A stretch of DNA of 64,000 nt from Anaerolineales bacterium (lineage in GTDB: Bacteria > Chloroflexota > Anaerolineae > Anaerolineales > Villigracilaceae): contig JABTUU010000002.1 of assembly GCA_015075275.1 (NCBI GenBank), positions 682,001 through 746,000 on the forward strand, written 5' to 3'. The stretch's first letter is position 1; the number at the start of each line of letters is the position of its first letter. Under the pieces are notes generated by a model. That model saw only the letters and a program-made list of their open reading frames with translations, did no database searches and was not told the DNA's origin. Of the stretch, positions 43,519 to 52,486 are shown piece after piece. The position numbers were made by a program, and so were the translations under genes.

Positions 43519-44799
43519 CTACTCGTCAAGCAACCCCACCCACTTCAGCGGCGTGATTTGGGTCAACGCTGTGCCATCGGGGCGCATGACCCATGTCGAG
43601 TAGTCCGTATCGGTAGTGAGGATCAGCCAGTCGCCGTCGCTCCATGCGCGCGGGCTGAAATAAGGCTTCGCATCGTAATCAACGGCGTAGATGCTGTTCC
43701 AAGTTTGATCTTGGAGATTGAAGACGAACATTTCAGTTTGATATTCGTTATTTGCATCGTAACGGGAAACAGTGAACAACACTTTATTCCCGTCGGGTGA
43801 AATGAGATGGACTTCCGCATTGTTCCACGTTTCGGTCAGGCGATGTATGGTTTCATCTCCGTTCGAGAGATCGCGCACATGTAACGTCCACGGCAGGGTG
43901 AAATCGGCTTGGGGTTCGCCCCACGTCAGATAGGCGAGCAGGCGTCCGTCCGGAGAGACCGCCGCTGAAACGCCGGCATACATTTCGGCGGGGTTGAGAG
44001 TCCAAAGAGGGGTGATCTTATCCGCGGCAATGTCGGCGATGTATAAAGAAGCAACCTGTGTGAGAGTCATGCCGCTGTAAAACGTGTGCAAAGCATAGAC
44101 GAGTTGCTGTCGTTCATCGTCGTAAAATAGCGGCACGATGGCATGACCCATTGCATCCGACGGTAACTCTGTGCGCCAAATTTCGCGGCTTTCGCCCGTT
44201 TCCAACGATGTGACGAACACCGCGCGAGCCAACGATTCAGCGCTCTCAGCGCGGCTCCACACGAGACTCGCTCCGTCGGAAGAAAAGATCGGCGCAGCGC
44301 GCGGACTTCCCTCCACGCCGCGTCGTGTGTCCAAGTCGCCAATCAACCGCTCACGCGGATAGACCTGCCGAAGGTCGAGCGAGCCGTTCCCGGTATCGGT
44401 CAACGAGTAGATGTTCCCGTCACGCACCAAAACAAAATCAAATACCGGCGCGTAAATTCTTTGGAGAGCAGCACTCGGTTGTACGCCAGACGGATCAAAG
44501 ATCACAAGCTGTTCTTCCGCGCGTACGATCCACTCCCCGGCGCCTTCTACTGTTGTGATAGGCGCTAAAGCCGCATCTGGCGTGACGGTGGCGCACACCG
44601 TGCCGCATCCGCCGGGGCAGTTGCCGGGGCAGCCATACGTTTCGTTCGCATTACAAGCGGGCGGTGTGCAGACCGCCATCAACGTTTCAGTCGGCGAGAT
44701 GGGAAGCGGCGACAAAGTTGCGGTCGCTGGCGGCGCTGGAGTGAATAATCTACAAGCCAGCAGCGCGAGGAGCATTGGGATTACAGTTAATCGTTTCAT
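43519..44799 (-). CDS. Lipoprotein with TolB-like beta-propeller repeats
   Basis: The 426-residue protein has a signal ending LLALLAC, a Pro/Thr-rich spacer, then a Cys-rich stretch CTPPACNANETYGCPGNC (about residues 49-66), and then PD40/WD-like repeats such as FSSDGASLVWSRAES, VSPDGRLLAYLTWGE and ISPDGNKVLFTVSRYD. It is probably anchored on the cell surface and binds a partner through the propeller. The ATG at 44799 follows an AAAGG site. The function is unknown. Confidence 0.78.
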   Translation of the reverse strand: MKRLTVIPMLLALLACRLFTPAPPATATLSPLPISPTETLMAVCTPPACNANETYGCPGNCPGGCGTVCATVTPDAALAPITTVEGAGEWIVRAEEQLVIFDPSGVQPSAALQRIYAPVFDFVLVRDGNIYSLTDTGNGSLDLRQVYPRERLIGDLDTRRGVEGSPRAAPIFSSDGASLVWSRAESAESLARAVFVTSLETGESREIWRTELPSDAMGHAIVPLFYDDERQQLVYALHTFYSGMTLTQVASLYIADIAADKITPLWTLNPAEMYAGVSAAVSPDGRLLAYLTWGEPQADFTLPWTLHVRDLSNGDETIHRLTETWNNAEVHLISPDGNKVLFTVSRYDANNEYQTEMFVFNLQDQTWNSIYAVDYDAKPYFSPRAWSDGDWLILTTDTDYSTWVMRPDGTALTQITPLKWVGLLDE

Positions 44800-44834
44800 T
44801 GCTTTGCCTTTCATTACGAAAACAAATGATTCGC

Positions 44835-45053
44835 CTACAGAACAACATTGATCAACGCCTCTTCGTAAGGATGCACACTTCGTATCACCTTTATCGCGTC
44901 ATTCACCAACTCGCGTTTGCAATTGACTTCCATTTTGTACTCCGCCACTTCGCTAATCTCTCCAACCATCCCTTCAAATGGATTCGCTCCCTCCATCGGG
45001 CGGAAAAATCCGCGCAGGGGAGTCAGCGCGACGTAGCGGCCGTAGAGGAACAT
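44835..45053 (-). pseudogene. Truncated copy of the NIF3/CutA-like gene
   Basis: The 72-residue frame matches the C-terminal two-thirds of the complete gene at 46131-46466: VALTPLRGFFRPMEGANPFE, GEISEVAEYKMEVNCKREL and HPYEEAL are nearly identical. The N-terminal strand and helix are missing. The DNA match extends past the stop codon, so it arose by duplication. It is probably not functional. Confidence 0.75.
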
Positions 45054-45076
45054 CTTCTACACTGACGAGGCGTGAT

Positions 45077-46099
45077 TCATTTTGACAGTTGGTAGCGATA
45101 GATTGCTGAGGCGGAACCGAACCAAAGAGTTCCGTCAGATTCAATTGCAATTGAGTTGATCCAATTATTTGTTAAACCAGTACCTGTCGTGAAATTTTTC
45201 CAGTTTTTTCCATCAAAACGGGAAATTCCCTTGTCTGTTCCAAACCATATAGCGCCATCATTTGCTGTAATAACACAACAAGCCGAATCACCAGCCAAGC
45301 CGTCTTTCGTGGTGTAATTCACCCAACTGCCATTATAGAAACTGAAAACTCCATACTTTTCCGTTGCAAACCACATTGTTCCATCAAGAGAAATTGCGAC
45401 ATCAAAAGTATAAGTTTGGGTTAACTTCTCAGTTGTAGGGAAAACCATCCATTCGTTTCTATCGTAAAGATTTAATCTTGGGCGCCCCCCACCACTCACA
45501 CTAAAAAGCAATGAGTTATTTGGAAGTATCTCAATGTGCCCAGCCCAATTTGCAGATAATCCATCCTGTACAGTATAGGTTGTCCACTGATTCTCCTTGA
45601 ATCGCAATATGCCATATTCCTCATTTCCGAGCCATAGCGAACCATCGGGAGCAATGATGCTGGAGCGTACATCATTACTCTTCAATCCATTTTCCACAGT
45701 ATATTGTTTCCAAGTTGTTCCATCAAAATGCGTAACGCCACAACAGAACGATGTGAACCAAATCGTACCATCTGGGCTTGCAGCAATGGATGAAATCTCA
45801 TCAAAGGGTAATCCGCTATTCTGAGATGTGTAATGCAACCATCTCTTTCCATCAAAACGATAAGCCCCTGTGCCAATAGAGATTGCTCCACCGGTAGTTC
45901 CAAACCAAAGAGAACCATCAGCGGAAACTACAATCGAGGAAATATATACAGGTCCTTTTTGCTCAGCCCATTCTGGAACAGTGTAGATAGTCCAGTTTCC
46001 TATTCGCTTGGTTTCCATTTGGAGAATTGCTCCCTGTTGCTTTGGAGAACAAGCGAACAAGAAAATTATCGCACACAGAGTAATCTTCAATATCTTCAT
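45077..46099 (-). CDS. Lipoprotein with two-component-regulator-type propeller repeats
   Basis: The 340-residue protein has a lipoprotein signal ending IFLFAC, then seven or so repeats of about 40 residues of the form DGSLWFGT...G-x-x-RFDGKxWxxYTxxNGLxxxxI, the pattern of the extracellular sensor propeller found in hybrid two-component systems. Here it stands without kinase. It lies between the truncated and complete NIF3-like copies. Its DNA is AT-richer than its neighbours. AAGGATGTT precedes the ATG. Confidence 0.82.
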   Translation of the reverse strand: MKILKITLCAIIFLFACSPKQQGAILQMETKRIGNWTIYTVPEWAEQKGPVYISSIVVSADGSLWFGTTGGAISIGTGAYRFDGKRWLHYTSQNSGLPFDEISSIAASPDGTIWFTSFCCGVTHFDGTTWKQYTVENGLKSNDVRSSIIAPDGSLWLGNEEYGILRFKENQWTTYTVQDGLSANWAGHIEILPNNSLLFSVSGGGRPRLNLYDRNEWMVFPTTEKLTQTYTFDVAISLDGTMWFATEKYGVFSFYNGSWVNYTTKDGLAGDSACCVITANDGAIWFGTDKGISRFDGKNWKNFTTGTGLTNNWINSIAIESDGTLWFGSASAIYRYQLSK

Positions 46100-46130
46100 A
46101 ACATCCTTTTCCTTGATAGACATTCACTTC

Positions 46131-46466
46131 TCATCCAAACAAATGATTCGCCAACGGAATGACATTGGTCAACGCCTCTTCGTAGGGATGCACACTCTTT
46201 ATCACTCGAATCGCTTCCTTCACCAACTCGCGCTTGCAATTGACTTCCATTTTATACTCCGCCACTTCGCTGATCTCGCCGACCTTCCCCTCGAAAGGAT
46301 TCGCTCCCTCCATCGGGCGAAAAAATCCGCGCACGGGAGTCAATGCAACGCAGTGATCGTAATTTCCAATCACGCCTACGCCGATCTCTGAAAGCGCGTC
46401 GGCGAGTTTCATCGCGTGATCCTGCGGGATAAAAATTTCGAGCTTTACATCGGTGAAGTTTTGCAT
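46131..46466 (-). CDS. NIF3/YqfO-like (CutA-fold) small protein
   Basis: The 111-residue protein has LEIFIPQDHAMKLADALSEIGVGVIGNYDHC, then RELVKEAIRVIKSVHPYEEALTNVIPL. The last part is the HPYEE block of the CutA-like domain inserted in NIF3/YqfO proteins. Here it stands without the metal-binding NIF3 body. Such small domains form trimers and may bind small ligands; the role is unknown. Its start overlaps the end of pyrC by 22 bases. Confidence 0.8.
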   Translation of the reverse strand: MQNFTDVKLEIFIPQDHAMKLADALSEIGVGVIGNYDHCVALTPVRGFFRPMEGANPFEGKVGEISEVAEYKMEVNCKRELVKEAIRVIKSVHPYEEALTNVIPLANHLFG

Positions 46467-47539
46467 GATTGCCTCACATTTCGTCCATAACCTTGTTCAG
46501 CCAAAACCTTCCCATCCTCAAATGCAGTTTTACCACGCAGTACCACTTTCATCACCTTGCCTTTGACTGTCCACCCCTCGAACGGAGTCCAGCCACAGCG
46601 TGTGAATTGATTCTCCGCTTTGATCTCGTATTCGGCGGACTCGTCCACTTCGATCCATGTTTCGGGTTGCTCGGGGATGTTGAAAATTTTGCGCGGGTTC
46701 GTGACCGATTTCTGAATAATATCTTCTATATTCAATCGCTTTTCACTTACAGCCGTGAGCAATAAAGGAAGCAAAGTTTCCAGCCCAGGGAATCCCGGCG
46801 GAGGATTCTCGGAGTCTTTTTCTTCAAGGGTGTGAGGGGCGTGGTCGGTGGCGAAGCAGTCAATCACGTCCATGTTTTGCCAGAGGGCGTCCACGTCTTC
46901 TTGAGTTGCAAGCCTTGGTCTTACTTCATCGCGTCCCTCTTTCTTCTTTCCTCTTTCTTCGTCAGTTAGTTGCGAAACCATGAACAGGTGATGCGGACAA
47001 ACTTCGCAAGTCACTTTGATACCCTTTTCTTTGGCGGCTTTGATGAGCAGGATTTCTTCTTTCAATGAAACGTGCGCGATGTGAATGGGACGGTCGTAGA
47101 TGGCGGCGAATAAAATCCCTGCCGCCATGGTGCGGGATTCGGAGTGCAGGACGATGGGAAAATCTTTGGGGAATTTCTCAAAGTGCGGCATCCACAAGGT
47201 CATGTCGTCGAGGCGGAGTTCGCCGAAGGTGGAGTCGAGATACATCTTCAAGCCTGCGGCTCGTAGGGGCAGGCCTTTGTGTCTGTCCCAATCTGCATTA
47301 TCTGGTCCCGCGCCGAGGAATTGAGCGTAGTCGCAACGCGCTTTACCTTTGGCGGCATCGAGCGCAAGATTCAGAGTCGCTTCGTCGAAGATCGGCGGCT
47401 TGGTGTTGGGCATGGCGAGGATCATCGTCACGCCGCCCGCAAGCGCGGCTTGGGTGACAGAGTCCCAGTCTTCTTTGTGGGTCTGCCCGGGTTCGCGGAC
47501 GTGGACGTGAGGGTCAATGAGGCCGGGGAGTTTGAGCAT
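46445..47539 (-). CDS. pyrC: Dihydroorotase
   Basis: The 364-residue protein begins PGLIDPHVHVREPG (metal His pair, Arg), has LKMYLDSTFGEL (carboxylated Lys), HSES, IHIAHVS and CFATDHAPHT (final Asp), the class I/CAD-like dihydroorotase set. It closes carbamoyl aspartate to dihydroorotate. A charged stretch ERGKKKEGRDEV comes from a repeat at 46932-46964. Together with pyrB, D, E and F in this window it covers all steps from carbamoyl phosphate to UMP. Confidence 0.93.
   Translation of the reverse strand: MLKLPGLIDPHVHVREPGQTHKEDWDSVTQAALAGGVTMILAMPNTKPPIFDEATLNLALDAAKGKARCDYAQFLGAGPDNADWDRHKGLPLRAAGLKMYLDSTFGELRLDDMTLWMPHFEKFPKDFPIVLHSESRTMAAGILFAAIYDRPIHIAHVSLKEEILLIKAAKEKGIKVTCEVCPHHLFMVSQLTDEERGKKKEGRDEVRPRLATQEDVDALWQNMDVIDCFATDHAPHTLEEKDSENPPPGFPGLETLLPLLLTAVSEKRLNIEDIIQKSVTNPRKIFNIPEQPETWIEVDESAEYEIKAENQFTRCGWTPFEGWTVKGKVMKVVLRGKTAFEDGKVLAEQGYGRNVRQSCKTSPM
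46932..46964. repeat. CTTTCTTC-rich repeat inside pyrC
   Basis: CGTCCCTCTTTCTTCTTTCC and TCTTTCTTCG are tandem variants of one short unit, read in frame as a basic/acidic loop. Confidence 0.45.
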
Positions 47540-47605
47540 GTTTTGGGTTCCATGTTTCAGGTTTCAGGTGTTGCCAAAAGGCACACAAAAGGTTACAATC
47601 GGAGC

Positions 47606-47887
47606 GTGAAATATTTTTCATGGAGTGCAGAGAAGAACGAAACGCTAAAGAATGAACGTGGTCTGTCCTTTGAAGAAGTCGTCTTTTATATCGACTCGGG
47701 GTTTCTGCTCGATGTGTTAGAGCATCCGAATCAGGAAAAGTACAAAGGACAAAAAATATTTGTCGTGCAGATGGAAGAGTACGTTTACCTTGTTCCATTT
47801 GTTGAAAGTGAAAACGATATTTTCCTAAAGACAATCATTCCAAGCCGAAAAGCGACCAAGAAGTATTTGAAAGGAAGCGACGAATGA
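47606..47887 (+). CDS. BrnT-like toxin (DUF497/DUF4258-like)
   Basis: From GTG at 47606, next to GGAG, the protein has 93 residues: YFSWSAEKNETLKNERGLSFEEVVF at the start and IFVVQMEEYVYLVPFV...KTIIPSRKATKKYL at the end. This is the BrnT pattern (W-x-x-x-K-N, SFEE, IIPSRKATKxY) of RNase-type toxins. The next gene overlaps by four bases and encodes a DNA-binding antitoxin. An open frame extends upstream, but it would lie inside the divergent pyrC. Confidence 0.78.
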   Translation: MKYFSWSAEKNETLKNERGLSFEEVVFYIDSGFLLDVLEHPNQEKYKGQKIFVVQMEEYVYLVPFVESENDIFLKTIIPSRKATKKYLKGSDE

Positions 47888-48159
47888 CCAAACTAAAACT
47901 TGACAAGGATGAACTCGAACTGCTTGCCTCGTATGAGCAGGATGAGTGGAAATCTGCAAAAAGTGTGAAAGAACAAAAAGAGAAATATCGAGCGTATGCG
48001 CGCGCCACATTCAAGAAGGATAAGCGTGTCAACATCCGCATTTCTTCCAAAGACCTGACGAGTCTACAAAAACGCGCCATTCGTGAAGGTGTTCCCTATC
48101 AAACCTTGATCGCCAGCGTGTTGCACAAATATGCCAGTGGAGGGCTGACAGAAAAGTAG
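47884..48159 (+). CDS. BrnA/CopG-like antitoxin
   Basis: The 91-residue protein has a charged N-terminal part LDKDELELLASYEQDEWKS and a ribbon-helix-helix C-terminus RVNIRISSKDLTSLQKRAIREG followed by PYQTLIASVLHKYASG. This is the layout of antitoxins paired with BrnT-like toxins. The ATG overlaps the toxin stop as ATGA. The pair likely represses its own promoter. Confidence 0.82.
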   Translation: MTKLKLDKDELELLASYEQDEWKSAKSVKEQKEKYRAYARATFKKDKRVNIRISSKDLTSLQKRAIREGVPYQTLIASVLHKYASGGLTEK

Positions 48160-48172
48160 GTTGTCAGAATTT

Positions 48173-48210
48173 CTCCCTCACCCCAGCCCTCTCCCGCTGG
48201 GAGAGGGAGT
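48173..48210. repeat. CCCTCACCCC palindromic repeat
   Basis: CTCCCTCACCCCAGCCCTCT pairs with the following GGGAGAGGGAG. It is the intergenic copy of the family also found inside pyrF and the giant fusion gene. Confidence 0.75.
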
Positions 48211-48223
48211 CAAGTGGATAAAA

Positions 48224-48252
48224 AAAGAGAGCCGATGATGGCTCTCTTTGTA
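48224..48252 (+). terminator. Terminator after the BrnT/BrnA-like pair
   Basis: AAAGAGAGCC (48224-48233) pairs with GGCTCTCTTT (48240-48249) around a six-base loop. The rest of the 243-base gap before icd shows no other feature except a TATAAT box at about 48363. Confidence 0.7.
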
Positions 48253-48402
48253 AACGAGGAAAGAAAATTTTCGAGGCAGAATCAGGTCGAAGATCGAAAA
48301 CGATGCGATTCTTCATACTGGCGTGATTCTATACGGGGGGAGGAATCTGTCAAGGGGCGATGATATAATCCAGCCGATAATTTTTGCAAGGAGAATCTAA
48401 CT

Positions 48403-49806
48403 ATGGCTTATCAAAATGTTAAGGTCCCGGCGGGCGGGACGAAGATTTCAATTCAGGATGGGAAGTTAAACGTTCCCGACAATCCGGTCATCCCTTTTGT
48501 AGAAGGCGATGGCACCGGGCGCGATATTTGGCGCGCCGCGCAGCATGTGTTCGATGCAGCGGTCGAAAAAGCCTACGGCGGCAAACGCAAGCTCCACTGG
48601 ATGGAAGTGTACGCGGGCGAAAAGTCGTTCAAGTTATTCCAAAATTGGCTGCCCGATGAAACGGTCGAAGCGTTCACTGAATTTCTGGTCGGCATCAAAG
48701 GTCCGTTGACGACGCCGATCGGCGGCGGCATTCGTTCATTAAACGTCCAACTTCGCAAGCTGCTGGATCTATACGTCTGCCTGCGTCCCGTGCGCTACTA
48801 CAACGGCGTGCCTTCGCCGGTGAAACATCCTGAAAAAGTGAACATGGTCATCTTCCGCGAAAACACGGAGGATATTTACGCGGGCATCGAATTCGCCAAC
48901 GGAACAGAAGACAATAAGAAATTCAAAGAATTATTGCAGAAGAACTTCCCGAAAGAATACGCGAAAATCCGCTTCCCCGATTCTTCAGGCATCGGCTTCA
49001 AACCCGTCTCCGTCGAAGGCACGGAACGCTTAATCCGTGCGGCGATTGAATATGCCTTGCTTAACAAACGCAAGAGTTTGAACCTAGTGCATAAGGGCAA
49101 TATCATGAAGTTCACCGAAGGCGCGTTCAAAGACTGGAGCTATGCGCTCGCCAAACGCGAATTCCGCAACGAGATTGTCACCGAACGCGAAACCTGGATT
49201 TTGGCGAACAAAGAAAGAACGCCCGATCTCAGCGTGGAAGACAACGCGAAGATCGTCGATCCCGGCTTCGAGATGATGAGTCCCGCGCAACAAAACGACA
49301 TCAAAGCCGAAGTGGAAGCGGGTTTGGCGCTATGGGATACGCACGGCGACGGCAAATGGAAATCAAAGTTATTAATCAAGGATACCATCGCCGACGTGAC
49401 CTTGCAGTTCGTGTTGATCCGTCCGCAAGATTATGACGTGATCGCCACTATGAACTTGAACGGCGATTATCTCTCGGACGCGCTCGCCGCGCAAGTGGGC
49501 GGGATCGGAATCGCGCCCGGCGCAAATATCAACTATAAGACGGGTCATGCCATCTTTGAAGCGACTCACGGTACCGCGCCGAAATACGCCGACTTGGATA
49601 AAGTCAACCCAGGCTCGGTCATCCTCTCTGGAGAGATGATGCTGCGTTACATCGGCTGGACAGAAGCCGCCGACTTGATCGTCAAAGGCATGGAAGGCGC
49701 GATCACAGCGAAAACCGTCACCTATGATTTCGCGCGCGGTATGACCGATGCAAAAGAGGTCAAATGCTCCGAATTTGGCGACGCGGTCGTCCAATGGATG
49801 AGCTGA
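48403..49806 (+). CDS. icd: Isocitrate dehydrogenase (NADP+)
   Basis: The 467-residue protein has [35 protein letters not shown] (the Ser in IRSLNV is the substrate site), [13 protein letters not shown] and [14 protein letters not shown] with [18 protein letters not shown]. This matches the bacterial type I NADP enzyme of the citric acid cycle. It is somewhat longer than the E. coli enzyme (416). AAGGAG precedes the ATG. It stands just before the first complex II operon. Confidence 0.96.
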   Translation: MAYQNVKVPAGGTKISIQDGKLNVPDNPVIPFVEGDGTGRDIWRAAQHVFDAAVEKAYGGKRKLHWMEVYAGEKSFKLFQNWLPDETVEAFTEFLVGIKGPLTTPIGGGIRSLNVQLRKLLDLYVCLRPVRYYNGVPSPVKHPEKVNMVIFRENTEDIYAGIEFANGTEDNKKFKELLQKNFPKEYAKIRFPDSSGIGFKPVSVEGTERLIRAAIEYALLNKRKSLNLVHKGNIMKFTEGAFKDWSYALAKREFRNEIVTERETWILANKERTPDLSVEDNAKIVDPGFEMMSPAQQNDIKAEVEAGLALWDTHGDGKWKSKLLIKDTIADVTLQFVLIRPQDYDVIATMNLNGDYLSDALAAQVGGIGIAPGANINYKTGHAIFEATHGTAPKYADLDKVNPGSVILSGEMMLRYIGWTEAADLIVKGMEGAITAKTVTYDFARGMTDAKEVKCSEFGDAVVQWMS

Positions 49807-49839
49807 TCGTCGCGACAAAAACGGCAGGAACAAAGAATC

Positions 49840-49872
49840 AAAAGGTCGGAAATTACGCTTCCGACCTTTTTT
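49840..49872 (+). terminator. icd terminator
   Basis: AAAAGGTCGGAA (49840-49851) pairs with TTCCGACCTTTT (49859-49870) around a seven-base loop and is followed by T residues. Confidence 0.88.
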
Positions 49873-49964
49873 GTTTTATTTATCCGCCCATGCAATGACA
49901 AACATCACTAATTCGACTCTTTGCAAACTACTACAATGAAGCCTAGATTCACGAGGAGCGCTTC

Positions 49965-51674
49965 ATGGAAGTTTACACTCACGATTTGATCATTTTGGGA
50001 ACGGGCTTGGCGGGTTTGCGCGCCGCATTAGAAGCCGCTCAACAAAGCGCAGGAGATTTAAACATCGCTCTGGTCTCCAAACTGCAGCTGATGCGCGCGC
50101 ATTCGGTGGCGGCGGAGGGTGGCACAGCAGCGGTTATGCGTCAAGACGAAGGCGACAGTTACGAACTCCACGCTTGGGACACGGTCAAAGGCTCAGATTT
50201 CCTTGCCGATCAAAACGCGGTAGATTTCTTCGTGCATGAAATGCCAAAGGAAATTCTGCGCTTAGATCACTGGGGCATCCCTTGGTCGCGGCAGGAAGAC
50301 GGGCGCATCGCACAGCGACCATTTGGCGGGCACACCTTTCCCCGCGCCGTTTTCGCCGCCGATAAAACCGGCTTGCTCGAAATGCAAACGCTCTACGATA
50401 CATTGATGAAACATGCCAAACGGATCAATCGCTACGACGAAGGCTTTGTAACTTCCATCGTTGTGGAGGACCAGCGCTTCGTTGGGTTGACGATGATTGA
50501 CATGCTGAAAGGGCGTCTCATATTCATTCGCGGCAAAGCGCTGATTCTCGCCACCGGCGGCGCGGGTCAAATTTTCGGCTTCACCACCTACTCCGAAACT
50601 GTCACCGGCGACGGGCTGGCAATGGCTTATCGCGCCGGGCTTCCGCTCAAAGATATGGAGTTCATTCAATTTCATCCGACGGGATTAATCCCCAGCGGAA
50701 TCTTGATGACCGAAGCCTGTCGCGGCGAAGGCGGCATTCTGCTCAATAACGCCGGTCAACGCTTCATGGAAACGTACGCCCCGTCCAAAATGGAACTTGC
50801 GCCGCGCGACATGGTCTCGCGTTCCGAGATGATCGAGATCGAGGCTGGTCGCGGCTTCCCCGGACCAGATGAACTGGATTATGTCCATTTGGATCTGCGC
50901 GGACTGGGACGAGAAAAAATTCTAGAACGTCTGCCATTAATCCGCGAAGTGACGTTGACGCATATCGGGCTGGATCCCATCGAAAAGCCGATTCCGATTC
51001 GGCCGGTGGCGCATTACACGATGGGCGGCGTGCATACCGACTTGCAAGGACGCACGCCCATCGAAAATATTTGGGCGGCGGGCGAAGTGGCGTGCATTTC
51101 TTTGCATGGAGCAAATCGACTCGGCGCGAACTCCACCGCTGAATGTTTGGTGTGGGGGCGCGTAACGGGCGCGGAGGCGGCACGGTATTGCCAAAGAACT
51201 ACAACGACGGAAATGCCAAAAGACGCGAGACAAGCCTGGGCGCCGGTTGAGGCGTTGCTTCAATCCAGCGGCGGCGAGGATCATTATCAGATCCGCAAAG
51301 AATTGCGCCACAATTTAGATTTGACGATGGGCGTCTTTCGCACAAATGAGAAGATGACAGCGGGGTTGAAAAAAATCCGCGAATTGAAAGAACGCTACAA
51401 GTTTATTTCAGTTACGGATAAAAGCCTGCGCTACAACACCGATTTGATGCGCGCCATTGAAACAGGCTTCATGCTCGAAGCGGCGGAAGTGGCTACGCTG
51501 GGCGCGCTAACTCGCACCGAATCACGCGGCGGACACGCCCGTCGCGATTTCACCGCACGCAACGACGAAAGCTGGTTGAAGCATACGCTGGCGTATCGCA
51601 CGGAAGATGGACCGCGCTTAGAGTATTGCCCGGTGGATATTTCGATGTGGAAACCGGTGGAAAGGAAGTATTGA
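49965..51674 (+). CDS. frdA: Fumarate reductase/succinate dehydrogenase flavoprotein subunit
   Basis: The 569-residue protein has the FAD motif LGTGLAGLRAALEA (residues 11-24), the covalent FAD His46 in AHSVAAEGG, and the active-site blocks HYTMGGVHTD and HGANRLGANS. NAVDFFVHEMPKEILRLDHWGIPWSRQEDGR and MEFIQFHPTGLIPSGILMTEACRGEGG are closer to E. coli FrdA than to SdhA. It interconverts fumarate and succinate on the inner membrane. GAGGAGCG precedes the ATG. It begins an A-C-D-B operon. Confidence 0.9.
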   Translation: MEVYTHDLIILGTGLAGLRAALEAAQQSAGDLNIALVSKLQLMRAHSVAAEGGTAAVMRQDEGDSYELHAWDTVKGSDFLADQNAVDFFVHEMPKEILRLDHWGIPWSRQEDGRIAQRPFGGHTFPRAVFAADKTGLLEMQTLYDTLMKHAKRINRYDEGFVTSIVVEDQRFVGLTMIDMLKGRLIFIRGKALILATGGAGQIFGFTTYSETVTGDGLAMAYRAGLPLKDMEFIQFHPTGLIPSGILMTEACRGEGGILLNNAGQRFMETYAPSKMELAPRDMVSRSEMIEIEAGRGFPGPDELDYVHLDLRGLGREKILERLPLIREVTLTHIGLDPIEKPIPIRPVAHYTMGGVHTDLQGRTPIENIWAAGEVACISLHGANRLGANSTAECLVWGRVTGAEAARYCQRTTTTEMPKDARQAWAPVEALLQSSGGEDHYQIRKELRHNLDLTMGVFRTNEKMTAGLKKIRELKERYKFISVTDKSLRYNTDLMRAIETGFMLEAAEVATLGALTRTESRGGHARRDFTARNDESWLKHTLAYRTEDGPRLEYCPVDISMWKPVERKY

Positions 51675-52105
51675 TGAAAAACAATCAACCTGCCAGTCGG
51701 CTCGGTTTGCGCGGCTGGGTTTATGCGGGCAAATATTCGTTTGAGCGTTATTTATATTTGGGACATAGGCTTTCGGGCTTGGGGCTGGCGGCGTACATGG
51801 TTCTGCACATTATCGAAACCGCCAATCGCATACGCGGCGAACATGCCTGGGCGCAGTTGATGGCATTGTTCGCTTCGCCGCCGTTCAAGGTAATTGAATA
51901 TCTGCTATTTGCGATGGCTGTCTTTCACGCCATGAACGGCATTCGTCTATTTCTGGTCGAACTGGGCTTCTTCCTAGGCAAGCCGCGAGAACCGATTTAC
52001 CCATATCAATCTTCGGTGAAGAACCATCGTCCTTTAACGTATCTGATGATGATCTTGGCGGGCTTGTTAATGGCGCTGGGCGGTTCCAGTTTGTTCTTTC
52101 CTTAA
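51674..52105 (+). CDS. frdC: Complex II cytochrome b-type anchor subunit (FrdC/SdhC-like)
   Basis: The 143-residue protein has three membrane helices. LGHRLSGLGLAAYMVLHI and AVFHAMNGIRLFLVE carry the paired His residues that usually bind heme b in SdhC/FrdC anchors. The ATG at 51674 overlaps the frdA stop as TGATG. It connects the catalytic subunits to the quinone pool. The exact heme number cannot be read from sequence. Confidence 0.84.
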   Translation: MKNNQPASRLGLRGWVYAGKYSFERYLYLGHRLSGLGLAAYMVLHIIETANRIRGEHAWAQLMALFASPPFKVIEYLLFAMAVFHAMNGIRLFLVELGFFLGKPREPIYPYQSSVKNHRPLTYLMMILAGLLMALGGSSLFFP

Positions 52106-52115
52106 GGAGGCGACA

Positions 52116-52484
52116 ATGCGCGAATCTCGTTGGTGGTCTTTACACCTGCTGGTCGTTCCGCTGATTTTGATTTTGCTCGGCGCGCACTTTGCCATCATGC
52201 ACTACGCGCCCATCTTCTACGCCGTGAGCGTGGAAGAAGCCCGCGAGTTTGCCGCCATGATCGAGCGCGGAAAGAGCGTCGGTCAGTTTGTCATTTACAT
52301 TTTATTATTGGCGGCGGGGTTATATCACGGACTGTACGGCACGCGCGGCATCCTGCGCGAACTACCGCTCCCCGCCGCGCTCGCCAAACTGGTGGATATG
52401 GGCATGATAATTTTCGGCATCGCCATCTTCGCGCTAGGCGTGTATGTGACGTGGTGGACGTTTAGTTTTAAACTAGGAGAATGA
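52116..52484 (+). CDS. frdD: Complex II second membrane anchor (FrdD/SdhD-like)
   Basis: The 122-residue protein has three membrane helices and two motifs with His: SLHLLVVPLILILLGAHFAIMHY and AAGLYHGLYGTRGILRE. It pairs with the previous anchor. The gap to frdC is 10 bases with a good AGGAGG site. Sequence identity among such anchors is low, so the assignment rests on operon position and topology. Confidence 0.78.
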   Translation: MRESRWWSLHLLVVPLILILLGAHFAIMHYAPIFYAVSVEEAREFAAMIERGKSVGQFVIYILLLAAGLYHGLYGTRGILRELPLPAALAKLVDMGMIIFGIAIFALGVYVTWWTFSFKLGE

Positions 52485-52486
52485 CC

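Noticed and set aside
44554..44740. The Cys-rich segment of the propeller lipoprotein as a metal-binding or ferredoxin-like site
   Set aside because: The Cys spacing does not match a known cluster motif and the protein is extracellular.
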